A DNA stretch of 64,000 bases, from NCBI RefSeq assembly GCF_039388985.1, contig NZ_CP135021.1:62001-126000 (forward strand), in the 5' to 3' direction. The DNA comes from Buchnera aphidicola (Aphis aurantii). Its GTDB lineage: Bacteria > Pseudomonadota > Gammaproteobacteria > Enterobacterales > Enterobacteriaceae. How positions within the stretch are numbered: the first letter of the stretch is position 1; each line of letters starts with the position of its first letter. Positions 1-11,371 of this stretch are shown here, in pieces. Under the pieces are notes generated by a model. It did no database searches and was not told where the DNA came from. It worked only from the letters and a program-made list of their open reading frames with translations. The translations under genes were made by a program, and so were the position numbers.

Positions 1-770
1 TAGTTGGTTCTTTATTAGTTGGTGCAACTTTTGCTTGTTCTCTAGGTTTTTCTTTAAATATTCCTATATTACCTATCAATCATATGGAAGCACATTTATT
101 ATCACCAATGTTAGAGTGTAAGTCAATAACATTTCCATTTATTGGACTATTAGTATCTGGTAAGCATACTCAAATTGTTGCGGCTTATAAATTGGGAAAA
201 TATGAAATTCTTGGAAATTCGTTAGATGATGCAGCAGGTGAAGCTTTTGATAAAATATCAAAATTATTAGGTTTAAAATACCCAAATGGTCAGGAATTAT
301 CTAATTTAGCAATGAAAGGTATAAAACACAATTTATATTTTCCTCGTCCTATGAAAAATGATTCAAGTTTAAATTTTAGTTTTTCAGGATTAAAAACTTT
401 TGTTATGAATATTATTAAAGATAAAATTCTAAATTACCAAGAAAAAGCAAATATTGCTAAAGCTTTTGAAGAAGCAGTAATTGATATATTATTAATTAAA
501 GCAAAAAAAGCATTATATCAAAAAGGGTGGAATAATCTAGTAATAGCTGGAGGTGTAAGTGCAAACAAATTATTACGCCAAAGATCATCAATTATGATGA
601 AAAAATTTTTTAGTGGTCAAGTATTTTATGCTGCTTCAAAATTTTGCACAGATAATGGAGCAATGATTGCTTATTTAGGATCTTTGTACTATAAAAAAAA
701 AAATATTTCTTCATTGGAAATTTTAATTGATCCAAAATGGTCTTTAGACCATCCATTTTTTTTTAAATAA
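1..770 (+). CDS. tsaD: TsaD, tRNA N6-threonylcarbamoyladenosine transferase subunit (5' end outside the window)
   Basis: The reading frame is open from the window edge (first full codon at base 3) to the stop at 770, giving the last 255 residues; an internal ATG at 84 is not the true start. TsaD transfers the threonylcarbamoyl group to A37 of ANN-decoding tRNAs, working with TsaB, TsaE and TsaC in the cytoplasm. Visible family signatures are GSLLVGATFACSLGF, the metal-ligand motif HMEAH, the VSGKHTQ segment, the LDDAAGEAFDK motif and the C-terminal CTDNGAMIAYLG with its metal-binding Asp. It is followed by only 10 bases before the convergent ribB stop. Function is an essential universal one, so retention in a reduced genome is expected. 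Confidence 0.96.
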   Translation, partial: VGSLLVGATFACSLGFSLNIPILPINHMEAHLLSPMLECKSITFPFIGLLVSGKHTQIVAAYKLGKYEILGNSLDDAAGEAFDKISKLLGLKYPNGQELSNLAMKGIKHNLYFPRPMKNDSSLNFSFSGLKTFVMNIIKDKILNYQEKANIAKAFEEAVIDILLIKAKKALYQKGWNNLVIAGGVSANKLLRQRSSIMMKKFFSGQVFYAASKFCTDNGAMIAYLGSLYYKKKNISSLEILIDPKWSLDHPFFFK

Positions 771-780
771 TTTCATACAT

Positions 781-1419
781 TTATTTTTTTTGAATGTACA
801 AAATTAAATCATTTATGGTTAATACTGTCATTTTTTTTTCTTTTGAAAATTTAATAATTTCGGGTGTTCGAGACATTGATCCATCTTTATTAGTTAATTC
901 ACAAATAACTCCAGCTGGTTTTAAACCAGCAAGAGATACTATCTCAATAGCTGCTTCTGTATGGCCAGGTCTTGCTAAAATTCCACCTATATCACCTCTT
1001 AAAGGAAATACATGACCGGGTCGATTTAAATCGCTAGGTTGAGCATTATCTGCTATAGCTGTTTTTATAGTTGTTAATCTATCTTGAGCTGAAACACCAG
1101 TGGAAATTCCTTGAGAAGCTTCTATTGTTACTGTAAATCCAGTACGATAAGTACTGGTATTATTTTTAACCATCATGGGTAATTTTAATTGTTTACGTTT
1201 GTCTTCTGTAATGCATAAACATACAATACCACTGCCATATCGTATGGTAAAAGCCATTTGTTCTACTGTCATTTTTTCTGATGAAAATACAAGATCACCT
1301 TCATTTTCTCGTTGTTCATCATCTATTATGATAATACCTTGTCCAGATTTTAAAGCTAATATTCCTTTTTCTACCCGTTCTTCAGGATTTCCAAATTCGA
1401 AAAGTAATTTTTGATTCAT
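781..1419 (-). CDS. ribB: 3,4-dihydroxy-2-butanone 4-phosphate synthase RibB
   Basis: This 212-residue protein has the length of E. coli RibB (about 217). The enzyme converts ribulose 5-phosphate to the four-carbon precursor of riboflavin plus formate. Recognisable motifs are [11 protein letters not shown] (acidic metal/substrate loop), [13 protein letters not shown], the TGVSAQDR segment, the RPGHVFPLR loop and [15 protein letters not shown] near the C-terminus. It stands alone on the minus strand, converging with tsaD. The E. coli gene carries an FMN riboswitch in its leader; I see no such element in the roughly 200 bases upstream here. The later pathway enzyme RibE is encoded at 52.8 kb in this window. 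Confidence 0.97.
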   Translation of the reverse strand: MNQKLLFEFGNPEERVEKGILALKSGQGIIIIDDEQRENEGDLVFSSEKMTVEQMAFTIRYGSGIVCLCITEDKRKQLKLPMMVKNNTSTYRTGFTVTIEASQGISTGVSAQDRLTTIKTAIADNAQPSDLNRPGHVFPLRGDIGGILARPGHTEAAIEIVSLAGLKPAGVICELTNKDGSMSRTPEIIKFSKEKKMTVLTINDLILYIQKK

Positions 1420-1571
1420 TTTAAAAATCTTATAAAATACAACATGAGTGAATAATTTTTTAAAAATTTTATATAAAAAATTTAAAAATTAATAATGTAT
1501 TGAATAAAATATTATATATAAAATCAAAATTAAGAGCAATCTGAAAATGGGTTACTTAAAAAAATTACATG

Positions 1572-1611
1572 TTTTATATCTAAGTATTACATATAATATT
1601 TAGATATAAAA
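1572..1611 (-). terminator. Hairpin downstream of hldE, probable terminator
   Basis: A perfect 12-base inverted repeat (TTTTATATCTAA and its complement) encloses a 16-base loop, 11 bases past the hldE stop. On the minus strand it is followed about 10 bases later by a run of seven T. All-A/T stems are common in this sequence, so termination is inferred from position. Confidence 0.5.
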
Positions 1612-1621
1612 TTTTATTTTA

Positions 1622-2566
1622 TTATATATTTAAAACTGTATTTAATTCATGAATATTTACAGTTTCGGTTCCTATTTTTTGTATTACTATACTTGCTCCA
1701 ATATTAGCATAAAAACATGACTCTTCTAAAGAGTAGCCTGTAGCTAAAGCTGAAGCAATAATGGAAATTACTGTATCTCCAGCACCTGTGACATCTGATG
1801 CTATTTTAGATATTGCTGGAAAATGTATCGGTTTTTTCCCAGATTGAAATAATGTCATACCGTTTTTAGATCGAGTGACTAATAATCCTAACAAATTTAA
1901 CTCAGATACTAATTTAATTCCTTTTTTTAATATTTGCTGTTCTTTATCACATTTTCCTACTATTTTTTCAAATTCAGAAAAATTGGGTGTTAATAAGCTT
2001 GCTCCAGAATATTTTTTAAAATCTATTCCTTTTGGATCTATAAGCACAGGAATAGACATTTTTGCTGCTAAACTAATAATTTTTTCTACATCAAATAGCG
2101 TTCCTTTAGCATAATCCGATAATATTAAAACTTTATAATATTTTAATGAATTAATAATTTTTTTATATAACCTGTTAAAATCATTAAAAATATATTTTTC
2201 TTGAAAATCTAGTCGCATTAATTGTTTTTTTTCAGATACAATTCTAATTTTTGTAATTGTTTTAGTATTTTTAACAGTTATTAAATCAGAATAAATTTTT
2301 ATATGTTTAAGAAGTTTTTTTAATATTATACCTTCTCTGTCTTCCCCGATTAAACCAATTATTTTACATTGACCACCTATTTCTGCAATATTTTTAGCTA
2401 CGTTTCCAGCTCCACCTGGTTGTTTTTTAATTTTTTTAATGAGTGCTACAGGCATTGATTGTTCTGATAACATATAATAATTTTTACTATACCAATAACA
2501 ATCTAAGATTAAATCTCCAACTACCAAAACAAGTGCATTATTAAAATCAATTATTTTTTTTTTCAT
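1622..2566 (-). CDS. hldE: HldE/RfaE kinase domain only (D-glycero-beta-D-manno-heptose-7-phosphate kinase-like)
   Basis: The 314 residues correspond to the N-terminal half of bifunctional HldE (about 477 residues in E. coli). The fold is a PfkB/ribokinase-family sugar kinase: the N-terminal [12 protein letters not shown] strand, a [13 protein letters not shown] substrate motif near residue 50, [14 protein letters not shown], and the [11 protein letters not shown] anion-hole/catalytic motif near residue 260. The protein stops at the normal domain boundary; the C-terminal nucleotidyltransferase domain, which would make ADP-heptose, is absent and there is no room for it before ribB. The kinase motifs are intact, so activity is plausible, but a complete ADP-heptose route would need an adenylyltransferase from elsewhere. 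Monocistronic, with a hairpin downstream. Confidence 0.88.
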   Translation of the reverse strand: MKKKIIDFNNALVLVVGDLILDCYWYSKNYYMLSEQSMPVALIKKIKKQPGGAGNVAKNIAEIGGQCKIIGLIGEDREGIILKKLLKHIKIYSDLITVKNTKTITKIRIVSEKKQLMRLDFQEKYIFNDFNRLYKKIINSLKYYKVLILSDYAKGTLFDVEKIISLAAKMSIPVLIDPKGIDFKKYSGASLLTPNFSEFEKIVGKCDKEQQILKKGIKLVSELNLLGLLVTRSKNGMTLFQSGKKPIHFPAISKIASDVTGAGDTVISIIASALATGYSLEESCFYANIGASIVIQKIGTETVNIHELNTVLNI

Positions 2567-2733
2567 AGCGAATCCTTTTAGATGATAAACATATAATTAT
2601 ATTTGATATAGTAATATTAAGTATAAAATTATTACAATACTTAATTATTAAAAATAATTTTTTAAACATTTAAATACTTTATGTTTTTTTTGTTTTAAAA
2701 TAAAATTTTATTTTTAAGTATGAGAAAATTTTT

Positions 2734-3969
2734 ATGAAAATATATTTAGTTGGTGGTGCTGTTCGGGATCAGTTATTAAATTTGCCAATTAAAGATAGAG
2801 ATTGGGTAGTAGTCGGAGCGACTAAAGAAACATTATTAAAAAAGAAATTTCAACAAGTTGGTAAAGATTTTCCAGTTTTTTTGCATCCAGATACACATGA
2901 GGAATATGCTTTAGCAAGAAAAGAAAGAAAGTTAGGAAAAGGATATACTAGTTTTGATACTAATTTTCATTCTTCTATAACCTTAGAAGAAGATTTAGTT
3001 AGACGTGATTTAACAATTAATGCTATTGCACAAGATGAATTTGGAAATTATATCGATCCATATCATGGTAAAAAGGATTTAGAGAATCGATTATTACGTC
3101 ATGTTTCAGGATCTTTTATTGAAGATCCATTACGTGTTTTAAGAACGGCGAGATTTGCAGCTCAATTAATGCATTTAGGGTTTCGAATCGCTAAAGAAAC
3201 TATGTTTTTAATGTGTGAAATAGTAAAAAAAAAAGAACTATTATATTTAACTATTAATAGAATTTGGAGTGAAACTGAAAAAGCATTTAAAACTAATAAT
3301 CCTCATATTTATTTTCAAGTATTATATTCTTGTAAAGCGCTTAAGTTAATTTTTCCAGAAATATCTTTTCTTTATCGAAAAGAGTTATTTTTTATAAATA
3401 TATTTAATCATTTAAATAATTGTTTTTTATCAATGGGTTTAGCTAAAATATCTGTTTTAACTAAAGATATTTCTATACGTTTTGCTTATTTATTTCAATT
3501 TATTTCGTTAAATATCAATTATACATCTAATGAAAAATTTTATGATCAAGTTTCTGCGTCTATTGTTAAAAATTTTTGCAATCGTTTTAATATTCCTATA
3601 CATATTAAAGATATGGTTGTTTTATGTGTTGGTTTTTATAAATTTTTAAGTTTAATAAATTATCAAACTTCTAAAAATATTATAAGTTTTTTTTCTAAAA
3701 TAGATGCCTGGAGAAAACCAGATCGTATTAAAAAATTTATATTGTTAAGTAATTTTAATTTTTTAAATAATAAATTAAATAACACTTCGAATATTAATTT
3801 ATCACCTGGTTTATTTTTAGAAAAATCTTTCTATATTGCACAAAATATATCTATTCAATCTATCTTAAAGAAAGGTTTTAAAGGTAAACAAATAAAATTC
3901 GAATTAAATCGATTAAGAATTGAAAAATTAAATGCATGGAGAACAAAATATTTTAAAAATTTGCTTTAA
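2734..3969 (+). CDS. cca: CCA-adding tRNA nucleotidyltransferase
   Basis: 411 residues, matching E. coli Cca (412). It adds or repairs the 3' CCA of tRNAs, which is needed here because three of the four tRNA genes in the window do not encode CCA. The N-terminal class II nucleotidyltransferase head is well conserved: LVGGAVRD, the metal-binding KDRDWVVVG, RRDLTINAIAQD with DPYHGKKDLE, and RVLRTARFAAQL. In E. coli-type enzymes the C-terminal half carries an HD phosphohydrolase domain; at the equivalent place (about residues 220-256) the His and His-Asp residues are replaced (for example FAYLFQF where the E. coli protein has a CHD motif). It converges with uppP, leaving 16 bases between them. 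Confidence 0.95.
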   Translation: MKIYLVGGAVRDQLLNLPIKDRDWVVVGATKETLLKKKFQQVGKDFPVFLHPDTHEEYALARKERKLGKGYTSFDTNFHSSITLEEDLVRRDLTINAIAQDEFGNYIDPYHGKKDLENRLLRHVSGSFIEDPLRVLRTARFAAQLMHLGFRIAKETMFLMCEIVKKKELLYLTINRIWSETEKAFKTNNPHIYFQVLYSCKALKLIFPEISFLYRKELFFINIFNHLNNCFLSMGLAKISVLTKDISIRFAYLFQFISLNINYTSNEKFYDQVSASIVKNFCNRFNIPIHIKDMVVLCVGFYKFLSLINYQTSKNIISFFSKIDAWRKPDRIKKFILLSNFNFLNNKLNNTSNINLSPGLFLEKSFYIAQNISIQSILKKGFKGKQIKFELNRLRIEKLNAWRTKYFKNLL

Positions 3970-3985
3970 TATAAAATTGTGTTTA

Positions 3986-4765
3986 TTAATTTATAAAATA
4001 AATTAAGCTTGCTAATATAAATCGATAATATCCGAAAATATTTAATGAAATTTTTTTTAATATTGTAATTAGTCTTTTAATTGAAAGCAAAGAAATTATT
4101 AAAGATATAAAAAATCCACTTAAATAATATGGTATATGATTTATATTAACATTATGTATGTTTTTTATTAGATCTAACAAAGATGCTCCTAATGTTAATG
4201 GAATTGAAATAATAAAAGAAAAATCTATTGCAACAGAACGTTCAAGACCCAATAATATTGCAGCTCCTATAGTTGCTCCTGATCTTGAAAATCCTGGATA
4301 TAAACATAATGCTTCAAAACATCCAATAATAAATGATTGTAATAAATTTATATCATAAATAGAATTTGTTGTGGATTTTTTAGGTTTAAAAAATTCTGAA
4401 ATAATAAGAAAAATACCTCCTAAAATTAATGCATACATAATATTTTTCGGATTAAATAATAACTTAATATCATTGTAAAAGATAAAACCCAAAGATACTG
4501 TAGGTATTAAAGATATCAATACGTGAATATTTTTGTTTTTTTTAAATTTTATTAAATTTATTATTTTTTTAGAAAAAAATATTAATATTGCCACTGCTGA
4601 TCCAAATTGCACAAATATTTTTAATATATCTGTATTTTTATTTAATATACCTAACCAATGACTAATCAAAACTATATGACCTGTTGATGAAATAGGAAGA
4701 AATTCTGTTATCCCTTCTATTGTACCTATAATTATAGAAATAATTATTTTAGAAATATAAATCAT
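3986..4765 (-). CDS. uppP: Undecaprenyl-diphosphatase UppP (BacA)
   Basis: 259 residues, all hydrophobic membrane segments, close to the E. coli length of 273. UppP recycles the undecaprenyl carrier lipid for peptidoglycan synthesis. Family signatures are GTIEGITEFLPISSTGH near the N-terminus, with the catalytic Glu residues and the SSTGH loop, and PGFSRSGATIGAAILLG around residues 155-172, with the conserved Arg. The segment LFNPKNIMYALILGG also matches the family. Transcribed in the same direction as crr upstream, but a hairpin at 4786-4814 separates them, so it probably has its own promoter. Confidence 0.95.
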   Translation of the reverse strand: MIYISKIIISIIIGTIEGITEFLPISSTGHIVLISHWLGILNKNTDILKIFVQFGSAVAILIFFSKKIINLIKFKKNKNIHVLISLIPTVSLGFIFYNDIKLLFNPKNIMYALILGGIFLIISEFFKPKKSTTNSIYDINLLQSFIIGCFEALCLYPGFSRSGATIGAAILLGLERSVAIDFSFIISIPLTLGASLLDLIKNIHNVNINHIPYYLSGFFISLIISLLSIKRLITILKKISLNIFGYYRFILASLIYFIN

Positions 4766-4785
4766 TTTTTTCTCTTGAATTAAAT

Positions 4786-4814
4786 AAAACGGTACTAAAT
4801 AATAGCACCGTTTT
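4786..4814 (-). terminator. Terminator at the end of the pts operon
   Basis: AAAACGGT and ACCGTTTT pair across a 13-base loop, which itself contains a short CTA/TAG pairing. T-rich tails lie on both sides. It sits 16 bases past the crr stop on the minus strand and before uppP, so it most likely ends the ptsH-ptsI-crr transcript. Confidence 0.7.
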
Positions 4815-4829
4815 TATTTTTTACAGGAA

Positions 4830-5333
4830 TTAATTATATAAAGACATAATTATTGTTTCACCGGCAATAATAGAACCTGATGACTTTTCTATTCTTTTGA
4901 ATTTGTCCATATTAGATATTACGACAGGTGTTAAAATAGAACGTGCTTTTTTTTCTAAGACATTTAAATCAAATATTATAATAGTATCTCCTATTTTTAC
5001 TTCTTGATCATCTTGTGCTATTTTTTCAAAACCTTCTCCTTTTAGTTTGATCGTATCGATTCCAAAATGAACGAACAATTCCACTCCATCTTCTGAGAGC
5101 ATTGAAAAAGCATGTTTACTATCAAGTATTTTACCGATAGTTCCGTTGATTGGTGATATTATTTTATTACCTGATGGTTTAATTGCAACTCCATCACCTA
5201 CAATTTTTTTTGAAAATACAATATCTGGTACATCTTCAATATTTATTATTTCACCTGATACAGGCGCGAAAATTTCTATTTTTTTTGAAAAATTAGATTT
5301 TTTTCTATTAAAAAAATCTGATAATACACCCAT
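4830..5333 (-). CDS. crr: Glucose-specific phosphotransferase component EIIA(Glc)
   Basis: 167 residues versus 169 in E. coli. The soluble EIIA protein accepts phosphate from HPr and passes it to the membrane EIIB/EIIC sugar transporter. Signatures are [15 protein letters not shown], the [11 protein letters not shown] segment, [21 protein letters not shown] (containing the phosphorylated and the neighbouring catalytic His), and [14 protein letters not shown]. It is the last gene of the minus-strand ptsH-ptsI-crr cluster, 59 bases after ptsI, followed by a terminator hairpin. In a cell this reduced the regulatory roles of EIIA on adenylate cyclase may not matter; that is inference. Confidence 0.97.
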   Translation of the reverse strand: MGVLSDFFNRKKSNFSKKIEIFAPVSGEIINIEDVPDIVFSKKIVGDGVAIKPSGNKIISPINGTIGKILDSKHAFSMLSEDGVELFVHFGIDTIKLKGEGFEKIAQDDQEVKIGDTIIIFDLNVLEKKARSILTPVVISNMDKFKRIEKSSGSIIAGETIIMSLYN

Positions 5334-5392
5334 TTTATTCTCCTAAGCACTTCTATTATTAGTTTCTTTTTTTTGGAAAATCAAATTACTCC

Positions 5393-7102
5393 TTAATTAA
5401 ATTGATTTAATAAATTTAATATTTCTTTTGTTGTAGATAAAGTTAATATTTTTTCGGCTAAATGTTGAGCTTTTAAAAAAGATGTTTTTCGAATTTTTTC
5501 TTTGATTTTTGGAATACTTGTTGAACTCATACTAAATTCATCTAAACCCATGCCCAGTAAAAGAGCGGTAATGCGTTCATCGCCTGCTAATTCTCCGCAC
5601 ATGCCGGTCCATTTTCCATTTTTATGTGAAGTATCTATTACTTTTTTAATTAATTTTAATACAGATGGGCTTATTGGATTATATAAATGTGAAATTAGAT
5701 CATTACCTCTATCAACAGCTAAAGTATACTGTGTTAAATCATTAGTTCCAATACTAAAAAAATCTACTTCTTTTATTAGATGATCAGCGATGATAGCTGA
5801 TGCAGGGGTTTCTATCATAATTCCGATTTTAATATTTTTATCATACAGTATCTTTTTATCATCTAATTGCTTTTTTAATTTTTTAATTTCTATTTTTAAT
5901 ATTCTAATTTCCTCAACAGAAATAATCATAGGAAATAAAATATATATTTTACCAAAAGCAGAAGCTTTAAGGATAGCTTTTAATTGAGTATGTAAAATTT
6001 CTTTTCTATCCATTGAAATTCGTATAGCTCTCCACCCTAAAAATGGGTTATCTTCTTTTGGTAAATTCATGTAGGGTAAGTCTTTATCACCTCCAATATC
6101 CATAGTTCTTATAATAACTGATTTATTTTCCATAGTTTCTGCAATTTTTTTATATGCTTGAAATTGTTCTTGTTCATTTGGTAATGTATTACGACCCATA
6201 AATAAAAATTCTGTTCGATAAAGACCGATACATTCAGCTCCATTTTTTTTTGCTGATTCAACATCTTGAATGTTTCCAATATTAGAACCTATTTTAATAT
6301 TGTGCCCATCAGTTGTGGTTGCTGGTAAGTTTTTTAGTTTTTTAAAGCTATTTTTTTTTAAAAAATAGTTTTTTTCTACCTTTCGTTTTTCATTTATTAA
6401 TATTTTAGAAGGATTAATAAAAATTTGATTATTAATTGAATCTAAAATAATATAATCATTATTTTTAACGTGATTCGTAATGTTTCCAGTTCCTACAATT
6501 GCAGGTATTTCAAGCGATCTCGCCATAATTGAAGTATGCGATGTTGGACCTCCTAAATCTGTAATAAACCCTAAAATATATTTTAAATTAATTTGTGCAG
6601 TTTCAGAAGGAGTAAGATCTTTTGAAACTAAAATTACTTTAGTTTTTATATTATTCAAATCAACAATATCAATATTAAGTATATTTTTTAATAAACGTAA
6701 TCCAATATCTCTTATATCAATTGCTCTGTTTTTTAAGTATTCATCTTTGATTTTTTCCAGTTCTTGAGCTTGTTTATTAATCACATATTTAGTTGCTTCT
6801 GCTGCTGATATTTTTTTTTCTTTAATAAGGTCTATTACTTCTGTTGTTAATTCTTCATCTTCAAGAAGCATAATATGACCTTCAAAAATACCTTCTTGTT
6901 TTTTTCCAAATTTTTTTCCTATGGCTAATTTGATTTCTGTTAATTGGTGTATTGATTTTTTTTGTCCATTTAAAAAATTTTTTATTTCTGTTTGAATATT
7001 TGGAGCAGAAATTATTTCCCGGTTAATGACAATATCTTCATTTTTTAATAAAAGAGCATTGCCAAACGCTATACCCGGTGATGCTAAAATGCCTGAAATC
7101 AT
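5393..7102 (-). CDS. ptsI: Phosphoenolpyruvate-protein phosphotransferase (enzyme I)
   Basis: 569 residues (575 in E. coli). Enzyme I takes phosphate from phosphoenolpyruvate and transfers it to HPr, starting the PTS relay. The sequence shows the N-terminal HPr-binding region ([13 protein letters not shown]), the active-site segment [13 protein letters not shown] with the phosphorylated His near residue 188, the [11 protein letters not shown] and RTMDIGGDK motifs of the C-terminal PEP-binding barrel, [10 protein letters not shown], and the [10 protein letters not shown] catalytic Cys loop near residue 500. It lies 154 bases downstream of ptsH; that spacer holds a strong hairpin. Confidence 0.98.
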   Translation of the reverse strand: MISGILASPGIAFGNALLLKNEDIVINREIISAPNIQTEIKNFLNGQKKSIHQLTEIKLAIGKKFGKKQEGIFEGHIMLLEDEELTTEVIDLIKEKKISAAEATKYVINKQAQELEKIKDEYLKNRAIDIRDIGLRLLKNILNIDIVDLNNIKTKVILVSKDLTPSETAQINLKYILGFITDLGGPTSHTSIMARSLEIPAIVGTGNITNHVKNNDYIILDSINNQIFINPSKILINEKRKVEKNYFLKKNSFKKLKNLPATTTDGHNIKIGSNIGNIQDVESAKKNGAECIGLYRTEFLFMGRNTLPNEQEQFQAYKKIAETMENKSVIIRTMDIGGDKDLPYMNLPKEDNPFLGWRAIRISMDRKEILHTQLKAILKASAFGKIYILFPMIISVEEIRILKIEIKKLKKQLDDKKILYDKNIKIGIMIETPASAIIADHLIKEVDFFSIGTNDLTQYTLAVDRGNDLISHLYNPISPSVLKLIKKVIDTSHKNGKWTGMCGELAGDERITALLLGMGLDEFSMSSTSIPKIKEKIRKTSFLKAQHLAEKILTLSTTKEILNLLNQFN

Positions 7103-7180
7103 ATAACATTACCTTTAACTATAAATTTTATATTTGTTGTAGAGAGGAAAACATTGAATGTCAGGCGAATATATTCTTTT

Positions 7181-7225
7181 TATAAAAGAAATCCGGAAGC
7201 AATATCAAACCTCCGGTATTTTATA
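7181..7225 (-). promoter_or_regulatory. Two-part hairpin in the ptsH-ptsI spacer
   Basis: An inner 7-bp G+C-containing stem (CCGGAAG/CCTCCGG, one G-U pair, 10-base loop) at 7193-7216 is enclosed by an outer A/T stem, TATAAAA/TTTTATA. This is a strong fold for such an A+T-rich sequence. It lies between the HPr and enzyme I genes, where it could be a partial terminator or an mRNA stabiliser that lets ptsH be expressed above ptsI. The role is inference. Confidence 0.5.
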
Positions 7226-7256
7226 AAAATTCATAAATTATTTTTTTAATTATGAT

Positions 7257-7514
7257 TTATTCTAATTCTGTCATTACTTTAGATAAATGTTCAATAGCTT
7301 TTTTTTCATCTTTTCCTTCTGCTGATAACGTAATTAAACTACCGTGAACTAAACCAAGTGTTTGAATTTTAAATAAACTTTTTGCATTAACAGATTTTCC
7401 ATTATAAATAATATGAATATCAGAAATAAATTTTTTTGCTTCTTTTACAAATTCAGCTGCAGGTCGAGTATGTAATCCATGTGTTGCAGTAATTTTTATT
7501 TCATTTTGAAACAT
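7257..7514 (-). CDS. ptsH: Phosphocarrier protein HPr
   Basis: 85 residues, the exact E. coli length. HPr relays phosphate from enzyme I to the EIIA proteins. The active-site motif [17 protein letters not shown] carries the phosphorylated His at about residue 15 with its neighbouring Arg. The later [11 protein letters not shown] segment holds the conserved serine region and the hydrophobic patch used for partner binding. A good AAGGAG ribosome-binding sequence precedes the ATG. First gene of the pts cluster, downstream of cysK as in E. coli. Confidence 0.98.
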   Translation of the reverse strand: MFQNEIKITATHGLHTRPAAEFVKEAKKFISDIHIIYNGKSVNAKSLFKIQTLGLVHGSLITLSAEGKDEKKAIEHLSKVMTELE

Positions 7515-7569
7515 TTTTTTCTCCTTATTAACACAATGGTAGAAAATATTTTTTTATTAAAAATATTAA

Positions 7570-7625
7570 AATACAACTTCTATAATAAAATTTTTTGTTT
7601 TTTCTTATTAAAGAAGTTGTATTTT
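7570..7625 (-). terminator. Terminator downstream of cysK
   Basis: A 9-12 bp stem (core TACAACTTC/GAAGTTGTA) starts 2 bases past the cysK stop. The long A/T loop contains further self-complementary TTAATAA/TTATTA segments, and the minus-strand copy ends in a T-rich tail. It separates cysK from ptsH. Confidence 0.65.
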
Positions 7626-7626
7626 T

Positions 7627-8595
7627 TTAATCTTTATTGCTATTTGGAAATGATGTAGAAAATAATTCTGTACTTAAATAACGTTCCCCAGAAGAAGGAA
7701 GTATTACTACTATTTTTTTATTTAAAAATGCTTTTTGATTCTGTATTTTTAAAGCCGCTGCAATAGCAGCACCAGAAGAAATACCAGCTAATATTCCTTC
7801 TTTTTTCATAATATTTTGAGCATGTAACATTGATTCTTCACTTGATATTGTTATTACTTTATCAATTAAACTTAAATCTAAATTTTTAGGGATAAAACCA
7901 GCTCCAATACCTTGGATTTTATGTAATCCAGGTTGTATTTTTTTTCCTGATAAAAATTGTGTGATTACAGGTGATTCTAATGGCTCTACAGCAACACTGA
8001 TAAGTTTTTTTTTATTTTTGATATTTTTTATATATCTTGTAATTCCTGTGATTGTTCCACCAGTACCAACTCCTGAAACTAATATATCTATATCTCCATC
8101 AGTATCACGCCAAATTTCTGGTCCAGTAGTATTTTCATGTATTTCTGGATTGGCAGGATTTTCAAATTGTTTTAATAGAAAATAGTCATCTTTATTACAA
8201 GATACAATTTCGTTTGCTTTACAAATAGCTCCTTTCATTCCCTTTTTGCTATCTGTTAACACTAATTTTGCTCCTAAAGATATTAATAATTTTTTTCTTT
8301 CCATAGACATAGAATCAGGCATTGTAAGAATTAACTTATAATTTCTAGAGGCTGCAACATATGCTAAAGCTATTCCTGTATTTCCACTGGTCGCTTCAAT
8401 TAATTTAGTATTTTTATTTAAATTTCCCTTTTTTTCTGCATCCCATATCATATTAGCACCAATTCTACATTTCACACTAAAACTTGGATTTCTAGATTCT
8501 ATTTTTACTAAAATGTTTCCATTTCCTATTTTATTTAAACGAACAAGAGGTGTATTACCAATGGTTAATGAATTATCTTTATATATTTTACTCAT
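7627..8595 (-). CDS. cysK: Cysteine synthase A (O-acetylserine sulfhydrylase)
   Basis: 322 residues (323 in E. coli). This PLP enzyme makes cysteine from O-acetylserine and sulfide, the last step of sulfate assimilation. The PLP lysine sits in the [14 protein letters not shown] segment near residue 42, followed by the substrate-binding [13 protein letters not shown] loop, the [10 protein letters not shown] phosphate-binding glycine loop near residue 175, and [11 protein letters not shown] near residue 270. The length and motifs fit CysK rather than CysM. It lies upstream of ptsH as in enterobacteria; cysZ and zipA, which separate cysK from ligA in E. coli, are missing. Confidence 0.96.
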   Translation of the reverse strand: MSKIYKDNSLTIGNTPLVRLNKIGNGNILVKIESRNPSFSVKCRIGANMIWDAEKKGNLNKNTKLIEATSGNTGIALAYVAASRNYKLILTMPDSMSMERKKLLISLGAKLVLTDSKKGMKGAICKANEIVSCNKDDYFLLKQFENPANPEIHENTTGPEIWRDTDGDIDILVSGVGTGGTITGITRYIKNIKNKKKLISVAVEPLESPVITQFLSGKKIQPGLHKIQGIGAGFIPKNLDLSLIDKVITISSEESMLHAQNIMKKEGILAGISSGAAIAAALKIQNQKAFLNKKIVVILPSSGERYLSTELFSTSFPNSNKD

Positions 8596-11034
<2,439 letters not shown>

Positions 11035-11042
11035 GTTTTTTA

Positions 11043-11115
11043 TGGGTCGTGCAGGATTTGAACCTGCGACCAATTGATTAAAAGTCAACTGCTCTACCAA
11101 CTGAGCTAACGACCC
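11043..11115 (-). tRNA. tRNA-Lys (anticodon UUU)
   Basis: The minus strand folds as a full cloverleaf: acceptor GGGTCGT/ACGACCC, a D-arm with AGCTCAGTTGG, anticodon loop CTTTTAA giving UUU, and T-arm GCAGG-TTCAAAT-CCTGC, with discriminator A. The CCA end is not encoded (TAA follows), so it relies on the cca product. It is the second gene of a two-tRNA unit with tRNA-Val. Confidence 0.97.
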
Positions 11116-11127
11116 TAAAAATATTTT

Positions 11128-11203
11128 TGGTGGGTGATGACGGACTTGAACCGCCGACTTCCTCCGTGTAAAGGAGGAGCTCTACCAACTGAGCTAATCA
11201 CCC
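11128..11203 (-). tRNA. tRNA-Val (anticodon UAC), CCA encoded
   Basis: Cloverleaf on the minus strand with acceptor GGGTGAT/ATCACCC, anticodon stem CCTCC/GGAGG and loop TTTACAC giving UAC, and T-arm beginning GGCGG-TTCAA. The sequence closely resembles enterobacterial tRNA-Val(UAC). Unlike the other tRNA genes in the window, the discriminator A is followed by an encoded CCA (complement of 11128-11130). In E. coli valine and lysine tRNA genes also cluster beside gltX. Confidence 0.97.
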
Positions 11204-11215
11204 TGTTATAACTAT

Positions 11216-11243
11216 ATTGTAAAGATAAGAAAAATAGAGTCAA
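11216..11243 (-). promoter_or_regulatory. Sigma-70-type promoter for tRNA-Val/tRNA-Lys
   Basis: On the minus strand TTGACT (5 of 6 to consensus) and TACAAT (5 of 6) are spaced by 16 bases, ending 12 bases before the tRNA-Val 5' end. Position and fit support a promoter for the two-tRNA transcript. Confidence 0.65.
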
Positions 11244-11371
11244 TCTTTTTTTTTAAAAGATTTTTTGTTTGTTGTAATTTTAATCATTATGATTAAATAA
11301 TTAGCTATATTATAGATATTAAACTTATTTTTTAAGTTTTTTGATAAATTTTTAAAAATTTCAAGGAATAT

